A DNA stretch of 64,000 nt from Hermatobates lingyangjiaoensis. Its lineage: Eukaryota > Arthropoda > Insecta > Hemiptera > Hermatobatidae. Positions within the stretch are counted from its first letter, which is position 1; each line of letters begins with the position of its first letter. Shown piece after piece: positions 1-10,882 of this stretch. Where the stretch lies: assembly GCA_026182355.1 (NCBI GenBank), contig JAPFBL010000047.1:310001-374000 (forward strand). Reading direction: 5' to 3'. The notes under the pieces are model-generated. The model saw nothing but the letters and a program-made list of their open reading frames with translations. It was not told the origin of the DNA and searched no databases. Position numbers and translations under genes: made by a program.

Positions 1-2660
1 CCTCCTTCTTAAAGATAAATGACTTTACATATTATTACGTATATTATTAATTTTTCATTTTTTATAATTTATCTCTATGCTTATTACAATTATAATAAGT
101 ATAACAATTATTATATTGGTCATTACATATAATGGTTATTTTAATTTATCAAGTATATTTTGGGGTGGGTAATGATGGCTTTGAACCCATTAGGTTATTT
201 AATGTAATTAGCGATTCACATTAATAAAACATTCATCTTATGAAACCTCTTCCAGAACAAATTAATTTCATATGAAGAAGTATGACTCTATACAGATGTT
301 ATATTTCATGCTTGTTATATTTCAAGCTTATGCAATATAGTCTATATTGAGTATGATAATGGAAAGACTAAGGAAGTATAAAATCAGGTTTATCTTTCTT
401 TAGAAATGATGGAAAACTTGATTATCCTAAATAAAAAGAGAGAAAATGGATTGCAAATTTGAAGAATATTGTTGATATTGAGTCTTAGTCACATGATTAC
501 CGGTGCTCCTGCGAAAAAGGAAAATTGTGCCCGAAATTAATTTTATACAACATTTCAGAAATTATATTACTTTTTATCCAGCAAATTGAATATAAACAAC
601 TTCTTTATATTCAACTTCAAAACCATGTTACACAATTAAGTCCCTGCTACAACTTTTATTAAGATGCTACAACTTATTCACAATTTTCAAAAAAGATTTA
701 AAGATTTTTTTACTGTATGAATATGACTTTCATTTTTGTCACTTTATCCATTATATTTTAAAGAAGAGGCTTTTCTTGAACTTTATCAGAAGTTAATTGA
801 ACTTAAAAGCAGCTCGAATAATTCATGTATTTTCACCAAAAAAAAAATTCAATTATGTCTCTATAGTTTAAACATTATTTCATGACTTTGGATTTAGCTA
901 TACTTGCTTCAAGGTTCAATTTGAATTAAAAAGTGTCTAACAAAGTTAACATTAAATCGCTTGTTAGAATATTATTTAAAAAAAAAACGAGATTGTAGAA
1001 ACTAAGAACTACTAAATAAATACATCTTCATGGATGCTCTCTTGACTAAACATAACATGTCCATTAAAAAAAGTCACAGTGGTTACATGGTGAGAAAACA
1101 TATTATCAAACTCTTGGGTAATTAATTTAACTCTGGATTTCTTTTACTGTGATGATACGTACATACACGTAAATCTGTGTAAAAAGTATTATTAAACATA
1201 TAAACAATCAAGGTAATAAATTAGTTTATTTGTTAAAGTCTAAAGTCTAAACAACTTCACTTATCCATTAACTCCTTGTGTTTTATCAGCTATAACACAA
1301 CTTAGATTATTGTTGTTAAATTTAATATTGATTAGCACACATAGAACTTAATACTTGTGTTAATTATTTCATTATGGAAATAATTAATGAAAGAAATTAT
1401 TACCAAGAAATAAATATATTTATTAAAACCAAGTTTCAAAAGAATTTATGTATTCTAAAATCACCAGAAAAATAGATTAAAATCAGCACCATTATTGGCA
1501 TAAGATATAATAGAGAACATTACCTATATTATAGTATTAGAAATACAAAAGGGTATTTCAGAAAAAAAAATACTATGTGTCTGTCAGTTATTCTTAAGGT
1601 TTGTGGATCAGTTTGACTTGCTTAATTTTGGCTAAATTATCTACAAAGAACACCCTAGTCACGTAGGGTACATAATAATAAAAATATATTTAGTCAGTCT
1701 AAATAAAATAAAATAAAAAGTATATTTAGCCTGTAAATCTGTAAATATCTCAAAATCAATTTCTTTTTCATCACTGCATTTTATAGATTTAACAATATTA
1801 TGTGTAGTGTATGTTAAAAATCCAAAAATGTTATACATATTCCCTTCATGTCTATGAAATGGCAAGCATGGATCATAAAATGGGTGCCTGGTGGACTCGA
1901 AAAAAACATGAACAGTGATTATTTATTCAATGCTACTTTAGTATAGGGTTTGAGAGTCATAAAATATTTGGATATATTGTCCCATCTCAATGCTAACTGC
2001 CATCTTCATTAAGGGTAGTTTGAATTTAATCTAAGGTGAGTCCGATGTAATCTTATCTCTCTTTAAAACCGTTCACAGTTATAAAAACTGTAATCAGAAA
2101 CTATAAAAAGAAAGGAATCTCAAGAAAATGGTTTACTCTAAGATATCCTGCAAGACAAATGACTTGTTGCAGAATATTCAAGGAAATTGGTGGTAAAATA
2201 AAAAAAGTCGTATTCTTGACAACACATGACCTGTTGGATGAAGAAGAATTCGTCAGATATTATCATTGTTGTGAGAAGGAAAGAGATTTCCGAAATTAAA
2301 CATAAAGAAAAGAAAAACAAGAATTCACTAAAGCTCTGTATTGTGCAAACAGTAGAAGTAAACTGTACATAACTTGTTAACTTTTATCAAATTTTAAACT
2401 TAATATTATATTTGTGTTTGAGTTTATCATATGACAACAGTTTTATACTATGATACCACGGTCCACTTGCTACGTGGTCGTCAAACCGAAGATATCTATG
2501 GTCTTTTTAACTAACGACTTGAAGTATCCTCACGAACAATTTCATACTGCTTGATTACAAGCACATCAAATAAATTTGTAAATCATCCATAACATTCAGC
2601 CAAATGATTGATATTACGGAATGAATGATGCAATATCAATGTCTAAAGCATTTGTTTAGT
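1..2660. other. AT-rich DNA, no gene recognised
   Basis: No convincing coding region, RNA gene or structured repeat was seen. The short open frames here (for example 1659-1865 and 2138-2320 on the minus strand) have low-complexity, AT-driven composition and no recognisable motif. Confidence 0.6.
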
Positions 2661-2700
2661 GCAGAGGTCGCCACCTGCGGCTCTCCAGCATCCTTGTAGT

Positions 2701-2824
2701 GATTTATATTAGAAATAGGTAAAACCGTTACACCTCGTAAGATGATCATGGAGTTGGAGCGCTTTCGGACGTTGTCTATCTTCAATCGTAACAAACCAGG
2801 TTTTACCTATTTCTAATATAAATC
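2701..2824. repeat. Short foldback with perfect 26-bp arms
   Basis: Positions 2701-2726 and 2799-2824 are exact reverse complements, separated by 72 bp. The spacer resembles one arm of the palindrome at 63575-63766: both share TTAC.CTCGTA, a TTTCGG(A/G)CGT block and ATCTTCAA in the same order. On the minus strand the spacer reads as a hammerhead-like core. It lies just inside the left end of the hAT-like remnant, so it is probably a later insertion. Confidence 0.75.
2752..2800 (-). ncRNA. Degenerate hammerhead-like motif
   Basis: On the minus strand: UUGAAGA (consensus CUGANGA, first C changed to U), a stem II of GAC/GUC around loop AAC, then GAAA, the self-complementary tetranucleotide GCGC as stem III, and UC. 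The layout matches the motif at 63676-63720, but a stem I could not be drawn. Probably a dead relative of the Penelope-type ribozymes. Confidence 0.35.
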
Positions 2825-3064
2825 ATATTAACCTCAGTGGTATTATCAATATGCATGTATCCTTGTATAGGCCTCAACAAAACAGCACATGACAGTTAAT
2901 AACGGTTATTTCTTAATTTCATTATTTATATATTAGTATTTTTCCATTTATTTGTTGCACAGTTATCTTGGAATTAGATGTGATACTTTAAAACCTAATT
3001 TTGAAAAAGTTTTTCTGTTAACTAAAACAGGCGTCAGATCAACGCTAATAGCGTTCTTCTTTAT

Positions 3065-3382
3065 GTGCAGGCTGCTTTAGGAGTGTGCGATCCCTGCAGT
3101 AACGATCAAAAAAACCCTAAAAAAGAAAAGTTTCAGAAGAAAATAGAGAGTTTAACCCTGCGTACACTAAACTATTTGACTTCCCCACCAGCGACTTACT
3201 TTGGCTTAACTGTTTGCTTGATAGATAGCGAAAAATTATCTAACAACAAAAGATGTTACGTTCAAAGAAATTTTCAAACCAAGCATTTAGTATTCGCTGA
3301 AAAATACTTAACTGAAGAAGTGCCAAAGAGAGCCATTTCGGAACTACAGCGGAAAGTTGAGCAAGCATACTTGCTAAAGTAA
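3065..3382 (+). CDS. Unrecognised 105-codon ORF inside a hAT-like remnant
   Basis: I do not recognise this protein. The frame begins at GTG just after a splice-acceptor-like TTCTTCTTTATGTGCAG ending at 3070, so the true coding start may be an exon border rather than a start codon. It encodes a hydrophilic, lysine-rich protein with a CDPC motif near residue 8 and a central stretch LTLRTLNYLTSPPATYFGL. It ends KVEQAYLLK then TAA, directly followed by AAAATAAAAG, which could act as a polyadenylation signal. Base composition is less AT-biased than the flanks, as for real coding sequence. It sits between hAT-like ends, so it may be a transposon-encoded remnant or a host exon captured by the element. 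No function is assigned. Confidence 0.4.
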   Translation: MQAALGVCDPCSNDQKNPKKEKFQKKIESLTLRTLNYLTSPPATYFGLTVCLIDSEKLSNNKRCYVQRNFQTKHLVFAEKYLTEEVPKRAISELQRKVEQAYLLK

Positions 3383-4289
3383 AAATAAAAGATTATAATA
3401 GATAAAAACTAAAAAAATTAAGACTTTTAAAAGTTTATAAGCTGTGTCATATTCTGCGGCTCCAGACTATTTTTCTTAGTATAAAATGGAGGCAAAATGA
3501 CTCGTATGATAACAAAGGTTGCAGACCCCTGGTCAAGGGAAATTATTTTAATTGACCGGAATGTATACGTCTTCATAACAATAACTTTGTTTCATAAGAT
3601 TTTCGCCATTTCCATATTACATCAACTTCTTCAAAAAAAGTTAAGATTTTTTAGAAATCTTTTAAAGTTTTTTTAATGAAATGAGTGCCTGAGTGGATTC
3701 ATAAAGTGAATAATAATTCATAAAATACAATATATACTGTGATTAAATAATTTAATTAAATATTTGAGATTATAAAAATTTTGTAACATTTTACAAAAAA
3801 AAATCATTAGTTCTATTCAATTTGATAAAACTGAATGTTGATGAAAACAGATCTAACGTAGAGGGAAGGTAAGAAATATTATATGTAATCTTCACAGTAT
3901 ATTTATTTTTCTAATATTCTGAAAAAGTTGAAATTATTTTCTTAACAGTTAGCTCTAATTTTAGTAGTGACTTGAGGATGTTTAAAATATTTTTAATAGA
4001 CTCAGCCAAACGGAAATAGATATAGTTAAAAATTAATCGCAGGGAACATTATAAATGATACATGCAAATCAAATAAGGAAATGCTCTCATAATGTTAAGA
4101 AAAGGAAATCTTTCAATTTTATTAGTCAAAAAATATAACATATACTGTGAAGATATATAATTCTATAATTATTGCACAAACTACTAACGATGTATATAAT
4201 AGTATTTATAATCATCTGCCCTTGTTGATGAAATGAATAATGATATAAGTGCTTTGTTTAAAAAAAAAACATATGTAAATACGTGAGCA

Positions 4290-4720
4290 CATTGCATCCT
4301 GCCAGGTAACTATGCGAGGTACATAGTTCATATATTTACCTGAACAAGGTGAATACTTCTCTCAACTCCATATACATACAGAAAAAGTATTTAGTCTAAA
4401 AAGGGGAATAAAATATGGCACTCAAGGAGAGCTACCATTCTTAGACATCTCCATCAAACAAAATACTCCATATTTCATCACTCATGTTTACCGTAAGGCT
4501 TCAAAACCAGGCCTTTACCTGGACACGAAAAGTGAATGCCCAGAAAGTTATAAGAAATCCACTATAAGTGCATATATACAGATGGCATTTACTCACTGTA
4601 GCAATTAGAGCGTTACTTCAAGAACTTGAGACATTCACACATACAGAGAAGTCTCCAAAGTGATATAGAACTCCTTTAAAAATGGTGCGATAGTAACAGA
4701 GAACCTACTCCTTCTATCCA
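4290..4720 (+). pseudogene. Penelope-like element reverse transcriptase fragment
   Basis: The clearest open part runs 4327-4605 and includes GELPFLDISIKQN (from 4426), then THVYRKASKPGLYLDTKSE and ESYKKSTISAY. These correspond to the block just after the catalytic motif in Penelope-like reverse transcriptases (family pattern LPFLD...SVYRKPT...RYL...SHKR). Just upstream another frame gives ARYIVHIFT where the family has ARYVDDxF, so the catalytic aspartates are lost and a frameshift separates the two pieces. A TAG at 4606-4608 ends the frame, with further degraded matches for roughly 100 bp. Fragment of an autonomous retroelement, no longer functional. No start or 5' portion is visible. Confidence 0.8.
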
Positions 4721-5813
4721 TTCTATCGTCTCTATTCCTGGGCATATATGAATAGTGCGTATAAAACAAGAAGAGCAAGCACTCAGATAACATTATTCAA
4801 TATATTATCACTACTACTAATAAGACAAAACAGTACTTGCCATATAATATAACGATAAAAAGTCTACATACTTACTATTATCTAAGAGGGACATACTTAC
4901 TCTTAACCAAGGGATCACACAAAATAGGTACAACATAGTCATCAAATATGACAAACTGGAAACTGTGCAGCCCAGAGTTGAGGAAGATTGCACCAGCTAA
5001 AAGAAAGCTCTCAAAGTGCTCCTAAAAATCATACTGAAAAGTCTGACGGTATAAAAATCACACGAGAGAAGCTGGCTCAACTGCTATAGTATTGCTAAAG
5101 TACCCTAAAATATTTTCAATTTCAGAACTCTGTAAAATTTAAAAACAAAACCCACACCATATCATCTAGAATAGTTATGAAATTTTAACTAGTGCCTATT
5201 TGTACTAACTTTACTAATAACATTTAGATTGTAAAATAACTGAAATAATTCTAGCTTGCTGAGAGAGGCAAATAGCTGGAGCAAGTAATAGTTTATTGCA
5301 CCACAAATCCACTCCAGTCCGACCTTCTCACTTCCATTTCAGTTAGAATGCTTTAAGGCTGTTCCTGGTGAAACTGTATATTTATTTCGTTTTTATTTAA
5401 AATTATAATCATTAGTCAAATTAAACCGGATGGTGAACTGTGTAAGCCGAAAGCTTGTGGGTTAGTTTAGTTACAGTATTCAAAAATTTAGTAATAGTAT
5501 TTTTAAAATGTAGTTACAATATTTAAAAATATAGTCACTTAAGTATTGTGTAATCAACTCCCCACATCTTTCACTGGATTGCAGTGTAATGTTTGCGATA
5601 GAGTATTGGGAATATTTCTAGCCAGTTTATACATATGGGTTATTTATATAAGCATTCAGATTACGTACGGAGATGACAGCAAACCCAGCGTAAATTGACC
5701 TTAAGTTGGAAACAACTAGCAAATGTTTAGTCAATGCAGAAGCTCTTGCAAAACTTAATCCTATTTTTTTTTAACAGAATAATTTCTGCCTTATACCAAT
5801 ATATATATATACA

Positions 5814-6072
5814 CGTTTCACGATGAATCAAAAACAAAGAACTAAGGAACAAACAAACTTACTGTCTCTAATTTTCGGTTGAACCTTCATTAGGAGAGTT
5901 GAGAAAGGGACACCAAGCGCACTTGTGAAGCGACGGTTGGAGACCGTCACCAAGGGACACCAAGCGCTTCACAAGTGCGCTTGGTGTCCCTTTCTCAACT
6001 CTCCTGATGACAGTTCAACCGAAAATTAGAGACAGTAAGTGTGTTTGTTCCTTAGTTCTGTGTTTGTGAAAC
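5814..6072. repeat. Foldback repeat (Penelope-associated), subfamily with CTCTC/GAGA stem
   Basis: Outer arms 5839-5885 and 6011-6058 are near-perfect reverse complements, and CGTTTCA (5814) pairs with TGAAACG (6066). A second inner inverted pair built on CACCAAGCGCACTTGTGAAG sits between them. The whole can fold into one long hairpin. Both arms carry a hammerhead-like core. A relative with the same outer block lies at 9661-9805. Confidence 0.8.
5999..6033 (+). ncRNA. Hammerhead-like ribozyme motif
   Basis: Reads CTGATGA (6004-6010), a loop region CAGTTCAACC, GAAA (6021-6024), a 2-nt AT as stem III, TA at the cleavage position, then GAGA (6029-6032), which pairs with TCTC (6000-6003) to make stem I. 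In the opposite arm (minus strand, about 5864-5899) stem II is better preserved (GGT/ACC) but the core reads CTAATGA. Neither copy is perfect, so activity is uncertain. Confidence 0.55.
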
Positions 6073-6124
6073 GTTCGTTGTCCTTTTGGATCGTTTTCCT
6101 CTTTACAATATATATATACATAAA

Positions 6125-6150
6125 TATATATATATATATATATATATTAA
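6125..6150. repeat. (TA)n microsatellite
   Basis: Pure TA tract just downstream of the foldback at 5814-6072. Confidence 0.9.
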
Positions 6151-6215
6151 TGTAGCCCTTCATCTATACCTGATTGGTTGAAAATTACGCCATATTTTCT
6201 ATAAAATAGTTCTTC

Positions 6216-6216
<1 letters not shown>

Positions 6217-6264
<48 letters not shown>
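6217..6264. repeat. (TA)n microsatellite
   Basis: About 24 uninterrupted TA units. Confidence 0.95.
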
Positions 6265-6267
<3 letters not shown>

Positions 6268-6489
6268 CGAATATAATTATACGATTATAATTAATATTAT
6301 AATTATAATTTATACACTTTTATAATTAAAAAAAAGGATCCGAAACGGAAATTAAATAAGTTCTAAGACATAAAAAATACATATACATTAAAAACACATA
6401 TTGATTACTACTAATATTTGGTTTGAGCTGTCTTGAGACGAGCTTATGACCATATAGGGCATATACCATGTCATATATATGTATGTATA

Positions 6490-6720
6490 TGTATATAGAT
6501 ATATATATATATATCAATGATCAAACCACAATAAGAAATGAAAAAAAAACGACTAAGATGTTTCAACCGTAACAAGTGGTCTTCGTCAGAGTCAAAAACC
6601 CAACTGGCACCACTTGTTACGGTTGAAACATGTTAGTCTTTCTTTTACATTTCTCATTTGAACAGTTTGATCATTGATTGTTATTTCACATATTTACTGT
6701 GAAATCTTGTTATATATATA
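6490..6720. repeat. Foldback repeat copy A (ATGATCAAACCAC family)
   Basis: Left arm 6515-6600 and right arm 6607-6677 are imperfect reverse complements built on ATGATCAAACCACAA..GACTAAGA.. and TTTCAACCGTAACAAG. The right flank continues TTATTTCACATATTTACTGTG and ends in a TA tract; the left flank is also a TA tract (6499-6513). The same unit recurs at 9089, 9395, 10883, 19385 and 19754. Confidence 0.85.
6551..6593 (-). ncRNA. Hammerhead-like ribozyme motif, foldback copy A
   Basis: On the minus strand: stem I GACT/AGTC, core CTGACGA, stem II GACC/GGTT around a loop containing CTTGTTA, GAAA, then CATC (GATC in other copies) and TT. The right arm of this copy has lost the CTGANGA half, so only one strand carries the motif. 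Confidence 0.55.
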
Positions 6721-6964
6721 TACCCGAAAGTTTTCCAATCTCGACCACATATATTTAACACTATTTTTCTTTCTTATCGAGGTTCGGTCTACCTTCAATA
6801 ATGAGGAGCTAACTATAACGGTTTGTGTTCAAATCAATTAGTGTGCTGCTCTAGTGACAGTTTTTTCAACCTTCTAATCAGACTTGATAACTCAAAACAC
6901 CCTAAAAACTCATTAAAACTATATCAAAGAAGAAAAAAGGACCAGGAAACTAAACCATATTTAC

Positions 6965-7305
6965 TAATCACTAAGTAGAATACTATATATTTTACTTAGG
7001 TTTTCTGTATCCGTTTTTTTATTGCACTCATTCTTAGTTTTCCGAATGTGAATCATTTCTTTTTATAAGCCTCTTATTTTTATTATTTTCAAAGTCTATA
7101 ATCTTAGTATCATCTAAGTTAAAGTGATGACTATTGTTGATTGAATGATGGGCTAAAGCACAAAATGTTTTTTTTGATTTAATGTCGTATTTATGTAGAG
7201 CTAACCTATCTTTTAAGTACTGTTTTGTTTGCCCAATGTAAACTATATCAAAATTTTCACACGGAGTTGAATATATTATATTACCACATAGGAGTTTGTT
7301 AATGG
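6965..7305 (-). pseudogene. Penelope-like element GIY-YIG endonuclease fragment
   Basis: Read on the minus strand from about 7303 to a stop at 7034-7036, the translation contains IIYSTPCENFDIVYIGQTK, then YLKDRLALHKYDIKSKKTF, ALAHHSINNSHHFN and KIIDFENNKKRL. This is the C-terminal GIY-YIG endonuclease domain of Penelope-like elements (family pattern VYIGQT..YLKDRL..H...ALAxHS...H.FNF..TKIxDFE). The VYIGQT loop and the arginine of DRL are kept. After a frameshift near the stop, NKKTDTENLSKIYSILLSD follows to about 6967, resembling the usual PLE C-terminus. The domain makes the nick that primes insertion in this group. The copy is truncated, with no start or reverse transcriptase attached. Confidence 0.85.
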
Positions 7306-7334
7306 GTGATTTTGTCTTTGAAAAAATACTAGAA

Positions 7335-7440
7335 TTTAATGTCGTATTTATGTATAGCTAACCTATCTTTTAAGTACTGTTTTGATTGCCCAATGTAAAC
7401 TATATCGCAATTTTCGTACGGAGTTGAATATATTATATTA
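7335..7440 (-). pseudogene. Partial tandem copy of the GIY-YIG fragment
   Basis: A second, roughly 95 percent identical copy of 7178-7283 in the same orientation, about 157 bp away. It encodes YSTPYENCDIVYIGQSKQ and YLKDRLAIHKYDIKF, then stops. The cysteine of STPCEN is tyrosine here. It looks like a local duplication within a dead Penelope-like element. Confidence 0.8.
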
Positions 7441-7449
7441 CTAGAGTCT

Positions 7450-9080
7450 AGGAATTTTCCACATAAAGATTTATACCACGTGTTATTGTGATTATTCTAG
7501 ATCATAATATAATATAATCAGGTTGAAATGGTCCAAAAGGATAACAAACATGATAACACTTGCACTTTGAGATATTTACTCATCAACCGTTATTCCGGGA
7601 AAACACTTTGATCAGTCCTGGCTGGAAAGTCTATATATTGGTACTTATATATCATAACAAAATTCAAATTGTTATTCATAACAATTCCAAGTATTTTGAA
7701 CTATCTATGAAGGGAAACATTTATGTTTATTCGAATATTGTGTTTATCAGTCGGTTTATTTGTTTATCTGCATTCAGTTTTGAATAATGAATTGGAAAAT
7801 GTGAGAACAAAAAAACAATATTAAGTTCTATCTCTATTATAAAATTTAAAAATATGATAAAAATTAAACAAAAATTTCATCCCAATTTTAAGCTTTGAAT
7901 TTGATCCTTAATTTAATTACAACTTTAATTATCACAAATAATAATTAAGTTGTTCATAGCAACTAAAAGTAAATAACAAACGATTCTTGGAAAAAATAAT
8001 TAATCATTATTTATAAATGAGTTAGTTTTTATAAAAAGACAAACTTGTAATTTATCTGTATTTGATGCAAATAAGAGTAAATAGAGTTAAGTGAGTAAAT
8101 ACGTTTCTCTTTTGATCTTGCCGTTATCTCTGAAGGCTGTTCATTAGGTAGAACTGACTGACATCCTTTTTCTTCATTTGCTTAGTATCTGCATCAAGTT
8201 AATCAAAACACTTTAAAAGTTAGTTCACTTTTTATTTACTGTATGTATAGTAATGAAATAAATAATAATTAATAATATTTACTTGTTTTCATGTTTTAAG
8301 GTCCCCAAAAATTCTTTGTTTTTTATTGTATCTGTGCTTATGTGGGTGGGTGTATGAGTTTATGTATCCAAAAGATATTTAATGCGCCGCATGATAAAAT
8401 TTGCAAGTCACATTTTACATAAAAATGGGTCTTGTGATCTAAATGTGATTTAATTTTTGTTTTTTTTTTAATTTTTGTTTTGAAACAGAGCAAATATAGT
8501 GAATGAGGCAGAAAGTTCATTGGGATAAGGTTGGAAACAGACCTCCTGAGGTCTGGAGTTTTTGCAATACTTACCAGCTTTCACAAAGATTCAATTCATG
8601 AATAGATGACGAAGAAATCAAATAAAAGTTGGTAAAATAACCGTGTATAATTTCGTTTAACAATGTCATTCCAACTGAACTGGAGTTTTTAAAAAAATAC
8701 TATATCATCAAAGAACGGGTTTAGAAATATCTGTAGAATATCTATTCGGAATTTAATTTAGAAACAATAATATAACATACAATATAACTAATATGGCTGC
8801 GTTGCACACGAGTCCAATCAGATTCAGGGTCTCAGTTTAATTCTAATTTGACCATTCAGATGATCAATGATTTCATATTTCTTATACCTGGTAAAATGAT
8901 TAGTGGCACATTTAAAAAATGATAGGGTCCATGAGTTTGATATCTCTTGTAGACAATTTCACATTAAGATGAATTAAAAATCATTTGCTTGTCACTGGAT
9001 ATTCATACTATATTTTTATTTCTAAATTCCAGATTTTTATTTTAAAACATTTTACACTGGACAATTTCTATGCTGTTCAC
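7450..9080. other. AT-rich DNA, no gene recognised
   Basis: ORFs at 7560-7787 (+) and 8338-8520 (-) are short, AT-driven and without motifs. No repeat structure was noticed. Confidence 0.55.
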
Positions 9081-9088
9081 ACCTTAAT

Positions 9089-9330
9089 ATATAACAAGAT
9101 TTCACGTAATCACGTGAAATAAACATCAATGATCAAACCACAATGTGAAATAGGAGAAAAAAGACTAAAATCTTTCAACCGTAACAAGCGGACTTCTTCA
9201 GAGACAAACTTCAACCGTAACAAGCGGTCCTCCTCAGAGTCAAATTTGACTCTGAAGAAGACCACTTGTAACGGTTGAAAGATCTTAAGTCTTTTTTCCC
9301 CATTTCATATTATGGTTTGATCTCAATATA
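9089..9330. repeat. Foldback repeat copy B
   Basis: Same family as copy A. Starts ATATATAACAAGATTTCACG, left arm about 9125-9247, right arm 9242-9324. The left arm contains a partial internal duplication, so the TTCAACCGTAACAAGCGG block appears twice (9173 and 9210), giving two ribozyme-like halves in tandem on the minus strand. Confidence 0.8.
9248..9291 (+). ncRNA. Hammerhead-like ribozyme motif, foldback copy B
   Basis: GACT (9248-9251), core CTGAAGA (9252-9258), stem II GACC/GGTT, GAAA (9277-9280), GATC as stem III, TT at the cleavage position, then AAGTC. The stem I partner has one extra A compared with the AGTC of other copies. Confidence 0.55.
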
Positions 9331-9394
9331 TATAACAAATATATGTTTATATGAATGTGAATATATATACAAGAATTCACATACGAGTAAACAC

Positions 9395-9566
9395 ATGAAA
9401 TAACAATCAATGATTAAACTACAATGTGAAATAGAAAAAAAGACTAAGATCTTTTTTTAGTCCTTAACCAAAAACCCCAGTTAGGTTTTTGAATCTGTCG
9501 AGGAGCGCTTGTTATGGTTGAAAGATCTTAGTCTTTTTTCCTTTTTCATTTTGTGGTTTGATCATC
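9395..9566. repeat. Foldback repeat copy C, partly deleted
   Basis: Left arm about 9400-9455 and right arm about 9511-9565 of the same family. The left arm lacks the ribozyme-like half. The right arm core reads CTGTCGA (9495-9501) and GAAA (9520-9523), so the conserved CTGANGA is broken. Confidence 0.75.
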
Positions 9567-9660
9567 GAACAAACAAACCACTTTTTCGTAGGAAATACGA
9601 TCCGAAACAGACAAAGATAGTTCAATGTAAAAAAAAGAAGCATAGAACAATTAAAAGCAC

Positions 9661-9805
9661 ACACTTACAGTCTCTAATTTTTGGTTTGAACCGTCTTCAG
9701 GAGAGATAAGAGATGGAAACCAAGCACACTGCTTAGATACGGTGAGTCTCCCTTTCTTATCTCTCCTTAAGACGGTTCAAACCAAAAATTAGAGATCGTA
9801 AGTGT
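9661..9805. repeat. Foldback repeat, CTCTC/GAGA subfamily
   Basis: Arms 9661-9713 and 9755-9805 are near-perfect reverse complements and share the TCTCTAATTTT.GGTT block with the foldback at 5814-6072. A hammerhead-like layout is present on the minus strand (9671-9704): CTGAAGA, stem II GGTT/AACC and stem I CTCTC/GAGA. The GAAA has become AAAA, so it is expected to be inactive. Confidence 0.8.
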
Positions 9806-9910
9806 GGGCTCTTAACTTCTCTTCTTTTTTCATCTACATTGAGCTGTATATATATATATAAAATTAAATATGCAACTAGAAAACACAAAAAACAGACTAA
9901 CACTCACAAT

Positions 9911-9948
9911 TCTCGATCATTTCGGCTCTTTTGCCTTCTTCAGGAGAG
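9911..9948 (-). ncRNA. Hammerhead-like ribozyme motif, unpaired copy
   Basis: On the minus strand: CTCTC, core CTGAAGA (9937-9943), A, stem II GGC/GCC with loop AAAAGA, GAAA (9920-9923), UGA as a minimal stem III, UC (cleavage position), then GAGA, which pairs with TCTC next to the core (4 bp, 9911-9914 with 9944-9947). All core bases fit the hammerhead consensus. It is not part of an obvious palindrome. Confidence 0.6.
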
Positions 9949-10882
9949 GAGAAAATGAAAAAGAGGAAAAAAACAAGTATGGAGATGAGAAAACGTCCAC
10001 CGACCGATACAAAGTGCGATCTTCTTACCATCGTGGACTAGTTTAAGCTATGAATAAATGAAAAAATAGAAGTCGTATTTAAGTAAAGGAGGAAAGAAAA
10101 GAAGGATAAGGAAAAGGAAATGAATGAATTGATAAATTAAAAATTAGGGCTGAAGTGAGAAGTAATAAAAATATTCAAGTAAAAACTAAATTTTAGATGT
10201 ATGCTGAATTATGAGAATTACAAAAAAAATTGTTGGAAAAAGTTCAAAAAGTGAGTTGAGAAAGTATATATAATGAAACAAAAAGTAGTTAACATAATAA
10301 AATATAAGAAAGATAAATAAAAAAATGAAATAGTGGAAATCATCTGGTTTAGTTAAGACAGGGAGAATTTCTAACCAGCAACCACATAAGAGCTTCCTCA
10401 GAAGCAGTCAATGTGGTCTGGGTATTATCACTGGAGAGTTGTATCAGAATTGGACCCTAAAGCACTCATTGAAGGAAAGTTTACAGAAATGTGCGTGGAT
10501 AGCAACAGGCAGCTGCTTGTGTTCATGAACAGATGACCCGTGACGATACATACAGAGGTTAGGGACGTGGAAGTCACCCCCACGTAGAATGAGTCTCATT
10601 TTATTCATTTCAGACGATAAACGCAGTTGCCGGATGCGCAGAGCTAGCAAAAGAGAGAGGGTAAAGTTGGTTGCTAACAGTCGCGGCAATATGACTGTTA
10701 CTGTTGATGATGGGACAGGTGAGGCATTTTGTTCTACCACATTGATTTCTGCCAAAAGTTATTGCCAAGAGTGGGAGGCCATCTAAAAGAAATACTTAGT
10801 AATTTGGTGAATATACTGGATGTGGTAGGGGAGGATGACAGGAGAGAGAAGAGTTCCTTGATTATCTTTATATATATATATA

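Larger units (their letters stand above)
2662..3531. mobile_element. hAT-like DNA transposon remnant
   Basis: The left end reads CAGAGGTCGCCACCTGCGG and the right end, on the opposite strand, reads CAGGGGTCTGCAACCT, followed inward on both sides by a CGGCTC-type block. This CAGNGGTC..CAACCTGCGGCTC pattern is typical of hAT terminal inverted repeats. The expected 8-bp target duplication is poor: GTTTAGTG (2654-2661) against GTCAAGGG (3532-3539), 5 of 8 matching. At about 870 bp it is too short for a full transposase. It holds one 105-codon ORF and a nested hairpin (2701-2824). It may be a non-autonomous element, or one that captured foreign sequence. Confidence 0.55.

Noticed and set aside
10444..10786. 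Overlapping ORFs on both strands with fairly protein-like composition
   Set aside because: Neither strand shows a recognised domain, splice borders or clear start. The region lies among decayed Penelope-associated repeats and may be part of one. No function can be supported.
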